Shown piece after piece: positions 18,218-26,331 of a DNA stretch of 64,000 nt. Position 1 is the stretch's first letter. Each line of letters begins with the position of its first letter. Below the pieces are notes generated by a model. It saw only the letters and a program-made list of their open reading frames with translations, ran no database searches and was not told the DNA's origin. Made by a program: the position numbers and the translations under genes. Source of the DNA: Cyanobium gracile PCC 6307 (GTDB taxonomy: Bacteria > Cyanobacteriota > Cyanobacteriia > PCC-6307 > Cyanobiaceae). Location: the NCBI RefSeq assembly GCF_000316515.1, contig NC_019675.1:1203964-1267963 (forward strand). Direction: 5' to 3'.

Positions 18218-20155
18218 TTGATCCCCCAGCTCTCATTCCTCCGTTACGTGCAGAAGCAGCTGCTGGCCCGCCGGCTGCTGCTGGTGGTCTTCGATGGTCT
18301 GATGATCGTCGCGGCCTATCTCGGGGCCTTCGTCCTGCGGCTGCCGGACGCCACCACCCTCAAGGGCTTCCTGCCCTCCACGATCCTGCTGCTGCCCCTG
18401 GCCGTCGTCACCGGCCTGCCCGTCCTGGTGGTCTCCGGCTGGTACCGGGGGCTCACCCGCTATGCCGGCAGCCACTCCCTCTACGGCCTGGTGCCCCGCT
18501 CCGGCGCGATGGTGCTGATCCTGCTGCTGAGCAGCACATTGATCGGTGGGGCCCAGCCACCGCGCTCCTTCTGGATTCTCTACTGGCTGTTGTTCACCGG
18601 CGGGGCCATCGCCAGCCGCATCGTGCTTCGCGACGTCCTCGTCCATCACCTCGACCAGCGGGAGAACCATTCCCCCGGTGGCTCCCAGGGTGACGGCACC
18701 CTGATCTACGGCGCCGGGGCCTCCGGCATGGGGCTGATGCTGGCCCTGCGCAACGACCCCCGTTTCCGCATCGTCGGCTTCCTCGACGACGCCGAAGGCC
18801 TGCAGGGCCGGACCCTCCAGAACATGCCCATCCACTCGCCCGTGCGGCTGCCCCGTCTGATCGAACGCCACGGGGTGCGCAAGGTCCTGCTTGCCATGCC
18901 GACCATGTCGCGGCGACGCAAACGGCTGCTGGTGGATCAGCTCACCCGCCGGGGCCTGGAGGTGCTCTCGATCCCCTCCCTGGCCCAGATGGCCACGGGC
19001 CAGAGGATCGTCTCCGACCTGCAGCCGGTGGCGATCGAGGATCTGCTCGGCCGTGAACCCTCCAACCCCGACCCGGTCCTGCTCAAGGCCGGCGTCGAGG
19101 GCAAGGTGGTCATGGTGACCGGCGCCGGGGGATCGATCGGCAGCGAACTGTGCCGCCAGGTCGTGGCCCTGGGTGCCTCCCGGCTGCTGCTGGTCGAGCG
19201 CAATGAATTCGCCCTCTATGCCATCGAGCGGGAGCTGGGCTCCCAAGCCTGCGGGGTCGAACTCCACGCCGTCCTCGGCGATGCCTGTGACGCGGCCCGC
19301 CTCACCCTCGTCTGCCGCCAGCACGGAGTCGACACGATCTTCCATGCCGCCGCCTACAAGCACGTTCCCCTGGTGGAGGCCAACCTCTGCGCGGGCATCG
19401 CCAACAACATCGGAGCCACCGAGGCCGTGATCGCCGCCAGCCGCGCCTCGGGCGTGAGCCGGCTCACCCTGATCTCCACCGACAAGGCCGTTCGCCCCAC
19501 CAATGTGATGGGGGCCAGCAAGCGCATCTGCGAACTGCTGATCCAGGCCGCCGCCGCCGAGATCGGCGCGGGTGGCCCGATCCTCTCGATGGTCCGGTTC
19601 GGCAACGTGCTGGGCTCCTCCGGCTCGGTGATCCCCCTGTTCCACCAGCAGATCTCCAAAGGCGGGCCGGTCACCGTCACCCATCCGGCCATCACCCGCT
19701 ACTTCATGACCATCCCGGAGGCCGTCCAGCTGGTCCTGCAGGCCACCGGCATGGCCGTCGGCGGCGATCTGTTCCTGCTTGACATGGGCGAGCCGGTGCG
19801 GATCGCCGACCTGGCCCGCCAGATGATCGAGCTCTCCGGCCTGCGGGTGCGCGACGAGCACAACAGCGACGGCGACATCGCCATCCAGTACACCGGTCTG
19901 CGGCCCGGGGAGAAGCTCTACGAGGAGCTCCTGATCAGTGCCGCCGACCAGCCCACCCAGCACCCGCTGATCCGCAGGGCCACCGAACCCCATCGGGACA
20001 GCGAACAGCTCAGTCCATTGATCCAGCAGCTGCATGAGGCGCTCGTCCACTGGGACGAAGCCACCACCAGCCTGCTGCTGCGCCGCCTGGTCCCGGAATA
20101 CGATCCTGACGAAGGCGTCCCGGCCACTCCTCTGGTCGACGCTGTGGCCCGATGA
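18218..20155 (+). CDS. FlaA1/CapD-type nucleoside-diphosphate sugar epimerase/dehydratase
   Basis: A 645-residue membrane protein with TTG start. Four hydrophobic helices fill residues 15-140. A first Rossmann-like domain carries LIYGAGASGMGLMLAL. The second, catalytic SDR domain has VMVTGAGGSIGSELCRQV near residue 300, HAAAYKHVPL, STDKAVRPTNVMGASKRICE (MxxxK in place of YxxxK, normal for this family) and GLRPGEKLYEELL. Members convert UDP-GlcNAc to 4-keto-6-deoxy intermediates for deoxyamino sugars. It would supply the initiating or branching sugar of the polysaccharide locus. It overlaps the exosortase gene by 4 bases. Confidence 0.92.
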   Translation: MIPQLSFLRYVQKQLLARRLLLVVFDGLMIVAAYLGAFVLRLPDATTLKGFLPSTILLLPLAVVTGLPVLVVSGWYRGLTRYAGSHSLYGLVPRSGAMVLILLLSSTLIGGAQPPRSFWILYWLLFTGGAIASRIVLRDVLVHHLDQRENHSPGGSQGDGTLIYGAGASGMGLMLALRNDPRFRIVGFLDDAEGLQGRTLQNMPIHSPVRLPRLIERHGVRKVLLAMPTMSRRRKRLLVDQLTRRGLEVLSIPSLAQMATGQRIVSDLQPVAIEDLLGREPSNPDPVLLKAGVEGKVVMVTGAGGSIGSELCRQVVALGASRLLLVERNEFALYAIERELGSQACGVELHAVLGDACDAARLTLVCRQHGVDTIFHAAAYKHVPLVEANLCAGIANNIGATEAVIAASRASGVSRLTLISTDKAVRPTNVMGASKRICELLIQAAAAEIGAGGPILSMVRFGNVLGSSGSVIPLFHQQISKGGPVTVTHPAITRYFMTIPEAVQLVLQATGMAVGGDLFLLDMGEPVRIADLARQMIELSGLRVRDEHNSDGDIAIQYTGLRPGEKLYEELLISAADQPTQHPLIRRATEPHRDSEQLSPLIQQLHEALVHWDEATTSLLLRRLVPEYDPDEGVPATPLVDAVAR

Positions 20156-21090
20156 CCAACAGCATCGAGCGACTCTCCAGCAGCTTCCTGCAGCGGATCC
20201 CCCCGGCCTGGAGGGCCGCCATCCCGGCCGTTCCCCCGCCTACGCCCCGCAACCTCTGGCTGGCCCTGGCCGCGGCCGTGGCCGTCCAGAACATCGCGGT
20301 GTTCCAGAGCAGCCAGAGCGAGCACATCACCGTGTTCGCCGTGCTGGTGTGGGGAGGGGCGGTGATCTGCATGGAGGACCAGTTCGAGGAACTCCGCCCC
20401 AGCCCCGCCGGCTGGGGACTGGTCATCGGCAGCGTGCTGCTGATCTGGGTTCTGGCCCGCTCGGCCCTGATCCTGCACTGGGACGGCCTGCTGTTCGCCC
20501 TGGCGCCGATCGGCGGCCTCAGCCTGGGTCTGATGGCGGAGAAACCAGCCCGCCTGGGCCGTTTCCGCGATCCGCTGCTCTGCCTGATGCTGCTGCCGGC
20601 CTTCGCTCTGCTGATGCGAACCCTGCCGGAAGCCCCCATCAGCCTGCTCACCGCGCGCCTCTCCGGCCTCTGGCTGAGCGTGCTCGGACTCGATGTGACC
20701 GTGATCGCCCGCAGCGTGCTGCTGCCCGGCGGCGGGGTGCGGGTGCTGGGCCCCTGCAACGGGGTCGACCTGATGGCCCAGATTCTCTGCGTGGGTGTCA
20801 TCTTCCTGCTGGCCTTTCCGATCCGCTCCTGGGCCAGCCGCACCGTGGTGGTGCTGGTGGCACCGGTGATCGGGCTGGTCTGCAACACCTTCCGCATCGC
20901 GCTGCTGGCCGTGTTCGCCGGCAACGGCCACGGCAAGGGGAGCTGGCTGTTCGATTTCTTTCACGAGAGCACCGGCTCCCTGGTCTTTTCCGGGGTGGCG
21001 GTGCTGATCTTCGGCATGGTCTACATGCGGCTGCTGGAGCGGGAACTTCCCCCCCTGCCCGCACCGCCGCAACCGGGGGAGGGAGCGTGA
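20152..21090 (+). CDS. Cyanoexosortase A (membrane transpeptidase of exosortase family)
   Basis: A 312-residue protein with about eight membrane helices. The exosortase catalytic triad is visible: Cys202 in VLGPCNGVDL, Arg248 in VCNTFRIALL and His271 in FFHESTGSLVF. Exosortases cleave PEP-CTERM-type tails and attach the protein to surface material, and they usually sit in exopolysaccharide loci, as here. It overlaps the dehydratase gene before it and the associated-protein gene after it. No PEP-CTERM substrate is seen in the window, so targets must be elsewhere in the genome. Confidence 0.9.
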   Translation: MTNSIERLSSSFLQRIPPAWRAAIPAVPPPTPRNLWLALAAAVAVQNIAVFQSSQSEHITVFAVLVWGGAVICMEDQFEELRPSPAGWGLVIGSVLLIWVLARSALILHWDGLLFALAPIGGLSLGLMAEKPARLGRFRDPLLCLMLLPAFALLMRTLPEAPISLLTARLSGLWLSVLGLDVTVIARSVLLPGGGVRVLGPCNGVDLMAQILCVGVIFLLAFPIRSWASRTVVVLVAPVIGLVCNTFRIALLAVFAGNGHGKGSWLFDFFHESTGSLVFSGVAVLIFGMVYMRLLERELPPLPAPPQPGEGA

Positions 21091-21755
21091 TCACGCCGCC
21101 CCTGCTGGTGCGGTGGTACGGCACGCTCGCCACCATCGCCGCCCTTCTGGCGACCCAGGCAATCCTGCTGCCGCGCTGGCCAACGGCCCCCCGTCCCCTG
21201 CCGGCTGAGCAGCTGGAGGCGGCCCTGCGCGGAGCCCAGCTGCTGCCGGGGACAGCCCGTCCCAGCCTCACCCCCCCCTGGCCAGCAAAGCGCAGCTACG
21301 AGCTGGCGACGTCGGAGCCAGTGGTTCTGCCCCTGCGGGACGGGTTCGAACTGACCCTGATGGGGGGAGCGGTGCGGCAGCGGTTCAACTTCCAGGCCGG
21401 CGCCATCGGCCTGGACCATGCCAGCCTGAACGTGGGCCAGCGTCGCCTGCTCGGCACACCGGTACCGACGGCGCAGGGCCTGGCCCAGGATCGCCCCACC
21501 CTCCAGACCTGCCTGGTGGCCGGCCCCGGCCTGGAGGAGCCCTTCGGGGTCACCCGCGAGCAGCTCACCACCCTCGCTGACCGTCTGGCGGTCGGCCGGC
21601 AGGCCGCCCTCGAGCGCGTGATCGGGCTCCAACCCAATCGCAGCTACGCCTGCACCCTGATCAGCCTGCGTGGGGCCAAAGGGGAGCCCCCCTCCGACCG
21701 GCTCTGGCAGCAGGTGCTGAGCCTGGTGGAGCCGGTGCTGCGAACCCGGACGTGA
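21087..21755 (+). CDS. Cyanoexosortase A system-associated protein
   Basis: A 222-residue protein with GTG start overlapping the exosortase stop. It has one N-terminal membrane anchor (VRWYGTLATIAALLATQAILL) and a periplasmic domain of about 190 residues. Conserved features include LRDGFELTLMGGAVRQRFNFQAG and RSYACTLISLRG with a pair of Cys residues (TCLVAG, YACTL). Exosortase genes often have an adjacent single-pass partner of this size (EpsI-like or cyanoexosortase-associated). Function in exosortase assembly or substrate handling is inferred from co-location. Confidence 0.75.
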   Translation: MITPPLLVRWYGTLATIAALLATQAILLPRWPTAPRPLPAEQLEAALRGAQLLPGTARPSLTPPWPAKRSYELATSEPVVLPLRDGFELTLMGGAVRQRFNFQAGAIGLDHASLNVGQRRLLGTPVPTAQGLAQDRPTLQTCLVAGPGLEEPFGVTREQLTTLADRLAVGRQAALERVIGLQPNRSYACTLISLRGAKGEPPSDRLWQQVLSLVEPVLRTRT

Positions 21756-21777
21756 GCAGAGCCAACGGGCGTCACCC

Positions 21778-22383
21778 GTGGAGGGCGCGCTGATGGTGGG
21801 CCCCCTGCGGCGGTTTCTCAAGGGCCTGAGGCCGGCCGACCGGCCCCTGCCGCCGATGGCGGAGCGCTCCCTTCCCTGCAGCTGGGTGCTCACCGGTCAG
21901 CTGGCGATCGGTCCCATGCCCCGCAGCGACAGGCACTGGCGGCAGCTGGAGGAGGCCGGGATCCGCAGTCGCTTCAGCTGCTGCTACCAGGAGGAGGAAA
22001 CCGCCCTGATCATTCCCGCCGGCTGGAGAAGCGACCGGATCTCCCTGCCCGACCACAGAGCCCAGGAGCCGCTGCTGCACCACAGACTGGCCCTGGCCCT
22101 GGCGAGGGCGGAAGCGCTCGTAACCGACGCCGCCCCCGTCTATCTGCACTGCATGGCCGGGTATGAGCGTTCTCCCCTGCTGGCCGTTGGACTCACGGCC
22201 CGACTGCGCGGGATCGATCTCCTGGCGGCCCTGGCCTGGGTGCGACGCTGCCACCCCATGGCCATGCCGATCTATGACCACCTGGTGATGCTCGAGGGCC
22301 TGCTCTCGGCAAGGCAGGCCCCAGGCGAGCAACGGGGAACCGGTCAGCTGGACCCCCTCCCTGGAGAGGAGAGGGGCCCCTGA
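21778..22383 (+). CDS. Dual-specificity-type protein phosphatase
   Basis: A 201-residue protein (GTG start; an ATG five codons in is an alternative). The P-loop HCMAGYERSP (His124, Cys125, Arg131, Ser132) matches the HCxxGxxRS signature of Cys-based DSP/PTP phosphatases, and LPDHRAQEP contains a candidate general-acid Asp about 30 residues earlier. It is located tail to tail with the Wzc-like tyrosine kinase gene, 9 bases apart. Dephosphorylation of that kinase's Tyr-rich tail is the obvious hypothesis. Polysaccharide loci more commonly use a low-molecular-weight Wzb phosphatase, so this fold is unusual. Confidence 0.8.
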   Translation: MEGALMVGPLRRFLKGLRPADRPLPPMAERSLPCSWVLTGQLAIGPMPRSDRHWRQLEEAGIRSRFSCCYQEEETALIIPAGWRSDRISLPDHRAQEPLLHHRLALALARAEALVTDAAPVYLHCMAGYERSPLLAVGLTARLRGIDLLAALAWVRRCHPMAMPIYDHLVMLEGLLSARQAPGEQRGTGQLDPLPGEERGP

Positions 22384-22392
22384 ACCGGGGGC

Positions 22393-24975
22393 TCAGCCCC
22401 TGTTGCCGAAACGCCGGCGCAGCCAGCCCATCGGGCCATCACCGCCCTCACGGGACGGGCGATGGCGGCGGGAGGGGACGCTCTCGGCGGGGGGCAGGGA
22501 GCTGGAGGAGCCGGCGCTGGGACCAATGCCGCCGTTGGTGGCGACCGGTACGGAAGCCTGATCCTCGTCCTCCCGGAAGTAGGTCTTGACGTCGGATTCG
22601 CCCTCGTTGTAACGGGCCGAGATGTAGGAGTTGGTGGCGGCCCCCTTCATGTAGCTGTCCCGATAACGCTGCACATAGCTGCCGAATCCACCCGTGGATG
22701 GCTCGCTGGCACTCTTGGCGTAGCCCGACGCCGAGGCGTAGGCGTAGTGATAGTAATAACCGTATTCGTAGCCGTAGTCATTGAGGCGGCTGGGGAAGTT
22801 GACCTGGTTGCAGATGATGCCCAGCACATCCACCCCCGAGGCCCTGATGCGACGGCTGGCCTGGGGAGCCAGCTCACGACTCACCTTGCCGAGACCCACC
22901 AGGAACAGGATGCCGTCCAGCTTCTCCCCGAGCAGGATCGGATCGGCCAGCATCAGACAGGGGGGCGCATCGACGATGATGATGTCGTAGCCGGGGAGGG
23001 CGCGGATCTCCTCCATGATCTCCTTGCAGCGGCTGGAGTTGAGCAGTTTCGCCGGATCGGGCGGCTTGGGGCCGGCGGGCAGCACATCCATGTTCTCGGC
23101 GATGGAGTGGATGAAATCCGTCGGTTTGCGTGTCGAATCCGACAACAGCGTGGAGAGGCCGTCGCCCTGCTCCACACCCAGATAACGGGCCTGCATCGGC
23201 AGACGCATGTCGGAGTCAATGACGAGCACCTTGAGGCCGAGGTCGGCGAGGGTGCGTGAGAACACCGCCACGGCGGTGGACTTGCCCTCCCCCTGGGTGG
23301 AGGAGGTGATCCCCACCATGCGGATGTTGTTGTCGGCGCGGAGCAGACGGAAGGTGGTGAACAGGCTGCGCAACGACTCCTTGATGGCGAAGCGCTCGCT
23401 CGAGGACATCTTGGAGATGCTGGTGGCGATGTCGACACCGGGCTCCAGGGGCAGGTAAGGGATCAGACCCAGCACAGGCAGCTGCAGGTCCTTCTCCACC
23501 TCCATGGGAGTGTGGAAAACGTTGTCCGTCCGCTCCCGCAGGATGGCGGCGCCGAGACCGGCCAGCAGGCCGATCATGATGGCCCGCAGCAGGTTGCGCT
23601 GGATGTTGGGCTCCACCGGACTGCTGCCGAAATCCGGGGGTCCGATCACTTCCCAGGGGGAGATGGAACGGGCCATCTCCAGCCGATACCGCTCCCTGGC
23701 CTGGATGTAGGAGGAGTACTGCTCCCTGGCGATCAAAAGCCGCTGGTTGATGTTCTCGAACTCCGCCAGCTTCTGAGGATTGTTCCGGAAGTTCTCGCTC
23801 AGCAGAAGGATCTGGCGGTTGATCTCATCCTGCTGGGCCACATTGGCGAGCAGCCGGGCCTTGACGGCATCGGCAGCCTGCCGCTGCACCACGGGCAGCA
23901 GCTGGTTGCGCCGGGCCAGCAGAGACTGCACGATCGGGGAGTTCTCCTTGAAGGTGCCCTTGGCCGTGGCCAACTCCTGCTCGAACTGGTTGAGGAGGTC
24001 AAGGGGCGTTTTGGTGCCGCTGGAGGCCTCGGCTGCGGAGTTGCCCCTGCCCGGTACGAGAACGCTGTTGCGACCAAGCTGCTCAAGGGCGGTTGGGGCG
24101 CCGCTGGGGGTGAACTGGAGCTTGCCGGTCTGGATCGACTTCAACTGGCTGTCGAGCTGCACCTGTTCGTTCTGAAGGGTGCGCAGCTGGTTGACGAGCC
24201 CTTCACGGGCCCCAAGGATCTGGCCGGCCGCCGTGGCCGGGTCAACGAAATTGTTGCGTTGCCGGAACTTGAGCATCTCCTGGGAGAGCTTCTGGACCCG
24301 CTCCTCGATGGCGGGAGCCTGCTCATCGAGGAAACGCACACCGGAGTTGACAGCCGCCTGGCGCTGGGTGAGCGAAAAGGCGGTGTAGTCCTTGGCGAGC
24401 TGCCGCAGGATGGCCTTGCCCTTGGCCGGATCCGGCCAACTCAGGGACACATTGAGAACATTCTCAACCTGGGCCGACTCCTGGTTGATGGAGAGGTTGC
24501 TCTCCAAGGCCCCTAGCGACACCCCCTGGCGTTGGGCAACCGGCCCGAGCAGCAAGGGGCTGCGCATCAGAACGATGAGGCTGGGCACATCGGTCTTGAT
24601 CTCACTGCGGGCGATGGTCTCCACGGAACCGCCGCCGCCGCCGCCGCCGCTGCCGGGGTTGTCGAAGGGGTTGCTGATCTGCATCTGGAAACCCCCTTGG
24701 TAAACAGGGGAGAAGATGCGCTGCCGCAGGGTATTGATCGCCAGGACCCCGGTCACCACGGCGAAGGTGATCAGGAAGATGGATTGACGGCGCTTGACCG
24801 TGCGCACGAGGCCTCCGAGGCCGCCGCCGCCGGACTGGGTCTCACCCATGGGGCTGAGGGGGCTCTGCGACGACGGATCCACCAGGCCGGGGGCAGATCC
24901 ACCTGTGCCGGGAAGGGACAACGGGCGCGCGGTTCCACCCGTGAAGGTCTCAGGAGGAGCACCCGTCGTTGTCAC
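22393..24975 (-). CDS. Wzc-like polysaccharide co-polymerase with BY-kinase domain
   Basis: About 860 residues from the GTG chosen (TTG at 25023 and ATG at 24849 are alternatives). Order: Pro/Gly-rich leader; helix 1 near 65-82 (SIFLITFAVVTGVLAINTL); Wzz domain with long coiled coils and a poly-Gly run; helix 2 near 461-479; then a cytoplasmic tyrosine kinase with Walker A TSSTQGEGKST (about 558-568), Walker A' VLVIDSDMR and Walker B IIIVDAPP. A Tyr-rich cluster (NDYGYEYGYYYHYAYA, then scattered Tyr) near the C-terminus is the autophosphorylation region. It controls chain length and export with the Wza-like protein encoded divergently. Confidence 0.93.
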   Translation of the reverse strand: MTTTGAPPETFTGGTARPLSLPGTGGSAPGLVDPSSQSPLSPMGETQSGGGGLGGLVRTVKRRQSIFLITFAVVTGVLAINTLRQRIFSPVYQGGFQMQISNPFDNPGSGGGGGGGSVETIARSEIKTDVPSLIVLMRSPLLLGPVAQRQGVSLGALESNLSINQESAQVENVLNVSLSWPDPAKGKAILRQLAKDYTAFSLTQRQAAVNSGVRFLDEQAPAIEERVQKLSQEMLKFRQRNNFVDPATAAGQILGAREGLVNQLRTLQNEQVQLDSQLKSIQTGKLQFTPSGAPTALEQLGRNSVLVPGRGNSAAEASSGTKTPLDLLNQFEQELATAKGTFKENSPIVQSLLARRNQLLPVVQRQAADAVKARLLANVAQQDEINRQILLLSENFRNNPQKLAEFENINQRLLIAREQYSSYIQARERYRLEMARSISPWEVIGPPDFGSSPVEPNIQRNLLRAIMIGLLAGLGAAILRERTDNVFHTPMEVEKDLQLPVLGLIPYLPLEPGVDIATSISKMSSSERFAIKESLRSLFTTFRLLRADNNIRMVGITSSTQGEGKSTAVAVFSRTLADLGLKVLVIDSDMRLPMQARYLGVEQGDGLSTLLSDSTRKPTDFIHSIAENMDVLPAGPKPPDPAKLLNSSRCKEIMEEIRALPGYDIIIVDAPPCLMLADPILLGEKLDGILFLVGLGKVSRELAPQASRRIRASGVDVLGIICNQVNFPSRLNDYGYEYGYYYHYAYASASGYAKSASEPSTGGFGSYVQRYRDSYMKGAATNSYISARYNEGESDVKTYFREDEDQASVPVATNGGIGPSAGSSSSLPPAESVPSRRHRPSREGGDGPMGWLRRRFGNRG

Positions 24976-25033
24976 GTTATGTACCGCAGGGAAAGTTGTA
25001 CCGATGATAATGGCAACCCGCAAAGAATGCCCC

Positions 25034-25061
25034 TTGACTCGGGCGTCTATGGTGGTAATCC
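25034..25061 (+). promoter_or_regulatory. Candidate promoter for the wza-like gene
   Basis: TTGACT at 25034-25039 and TAATCC at 25056-25061 are separated by 16 bases. They lie in the gap between the divergent wzc-like and wza-like genes, about 95 bases upstream of the wza-like ATG. The gap is clearly more AT-rich than its surroundings. Matches to consensus are partial, so this is tentative. Confidence 0.35.
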
Positions 25062-25157
25062 GATTAATGTCCTTCGGTGGCTATTCTTCCCGAAACATCT
25101 GTACGCCAGGGATCTGCTGCAGATCAGGGACCAGCAGCCCGCAACGGAACCCGCTGG

Positions 25158-26309
25158 ATGCGGGTCCGCCGGTCGATCCGGCACCGCCTTTCCGCCGTGG
25201 GGGTGCTGGGCCTGGCCGGTGTGCTGGTGGCCCCGACGGGGCTGAAGGCCGCGGTGCCCCAGGGTGCGGCGCCCCATTCCCCATGGCGCGGCCCGGCGGC
25301 AGTGAGCGCCACCCCCCTCCCCGGCCCTGCCTCGTCTGCTCCCCTGCCACTCACGGTCACGGAGGTCTACAACGATCTTTACGTCCTCGGCCCCGGGGAT
25401 GGCCTCCAGCTCACGTTCACCGACCCCTCCGCCTCAGCCATCGGCGGCCCGGTCATCATCCTTCCCGACGGCACCTCGACGATGTCGTTACTGGGATCGG
25501 TGCAGCTCACCGGCCTGACCATCGGCCAGGCCACCCGCTGGCTCACCTCCCTCTACGCCAAGCAGCTGGTGAGACCGGAACTGATCCTCAGCCTCACCAC
25601 GCCCCGTCCCGTCAAGGTGACCGTCATCGGCGAGGTGGGCCGTCCCGGCCTCTATCCCCTGCCCTCCTATTCCACGCCGGTCTCCGCGATCCAGACGGCC
25701 GGCGGCGTCACCCTGAATGCGGACATCCGCAAGATCCTGCTCCGGCGTCTGGCCGGGCCCGACGGCAGTCAGAAACAGACGGTGCTCGACCTGGCCCAGG
25801 TGTTCCAGGTCGGCAACCAGCGCCAGAACCCGATCCTGTTCGACGGCGACACGATCGTCGTCGCCCGCACCGAGGATCTGATCCCGGAGGAGATCCTCCA
25901 GATCGGATCCACCAACCTGGCCCCGGCCACCATCACCGTCTCGGTGATCGGCGAGGTCCGCAGCCCCGGCACCCTGAGCCTGCCCGCCAATACCCCCCTG
26001 GCCGAAGCCATCTTCCGGGCCGGCGGGGCGGAGAACTGGCGGGCCAACAAGAACGACATCGAACTTGTCCGCCTGAATCGCAACGGCACCACCACCCGTG
26101 AGGTCTACAGCTACAGGGATGGGATCGGCGTCTCCAAGGGTTTGAACCCCCCACTCCGGGACAGGGACACGATCATCGTCAATCGCACCTTCTACGCCGA
26201 AGCCATCGACGTCATCAATCAGGTCATCGTTCCCCTCAGTCAGGCCGCCAGCTCCTATTATTTCTTCCGAGATACATTCAACGGCAACAACAACAACAAC
26301 TTCCGCTGA
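25158..26309 (+). CDS. Wza-like polysaccharide export protein
   Basis: A 383-residue periplasmic/outer-membrane protein. The ATG chosen starts an evident signal peptide (MRVRRSIRHRLSAVGVLGLAG, then LKAAVPQ); a longer frame from 25077 lacks such a sequence. The mature part has YVLGPGDGLQLTF, the poly_export (Wza) motif, followed by two SLBB repeats beginning KVTVIGEVGRPGLY and ITVSVIGEVRSPGTL. The tail ends in an Asn run (NGNNNNNFR). It forms the export channel for the polymer and pairs with the divergent Wzc-like kinase. No lipobox Cys is visible. Confidence 0.92.
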   Translation: MRVRRSIRHRLSAVGVLGLAGVLVAPTGLKAAVPQGAAPHSPWRGPAAVSATPLPGPASSAPLPLTVTEVYNDLYVLGPGDGLQLTFTDPSASAIGGPVIILPDGTSTMSLLGSVQLTGLTIGQATRWLTSLYAKQLVRPELILSLTTPRPVKVTVIGEVGRPGLYPLPSYSTPVSAIQTAGGVTLNADIRKILLRRLAGPDGSQKQTVLDLAQVFQVGNQRQNPILFDGDTIVVARTEDLIPEEILQIGSTNLAPATITVSVIGEVRSPGTLSLPANTPLAEAIFRAGGAENWRANKNDIELVRLNRNGTTTREVYSYRDGIGVSKGLNPPLRDRDTIIVNRTFYAEAIDVINQVIVPLSQAASSYYFFRDTFNGNNNNNFR

Positions 26310-26331
26310 CAACCGCTTTTTCAGCCCTCCC

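Noticed and set aside
17982-18221. 79-residue frame in the gap before the dehydratase gene
   Set aside because: No natural protein pattern, and it covers the repeated GATTGC sites; treated as regulatory DNA.
18233-20050. 605-residue minus-strand frame opposite the FlaA1/CapD-type gene
   Set aside because: Low-complexity, Asp/Gln/Gly-rich shadow; the plus-strand gene has all family motifs.
20034-21086. Upstream extension of the exosortase-associated protein frame
   Set aside because: It overlaps the exosortase gene in another frame and is Pro/Arg-rich; the GTG at 21087 overlapping the exosortase stop is the natural start.
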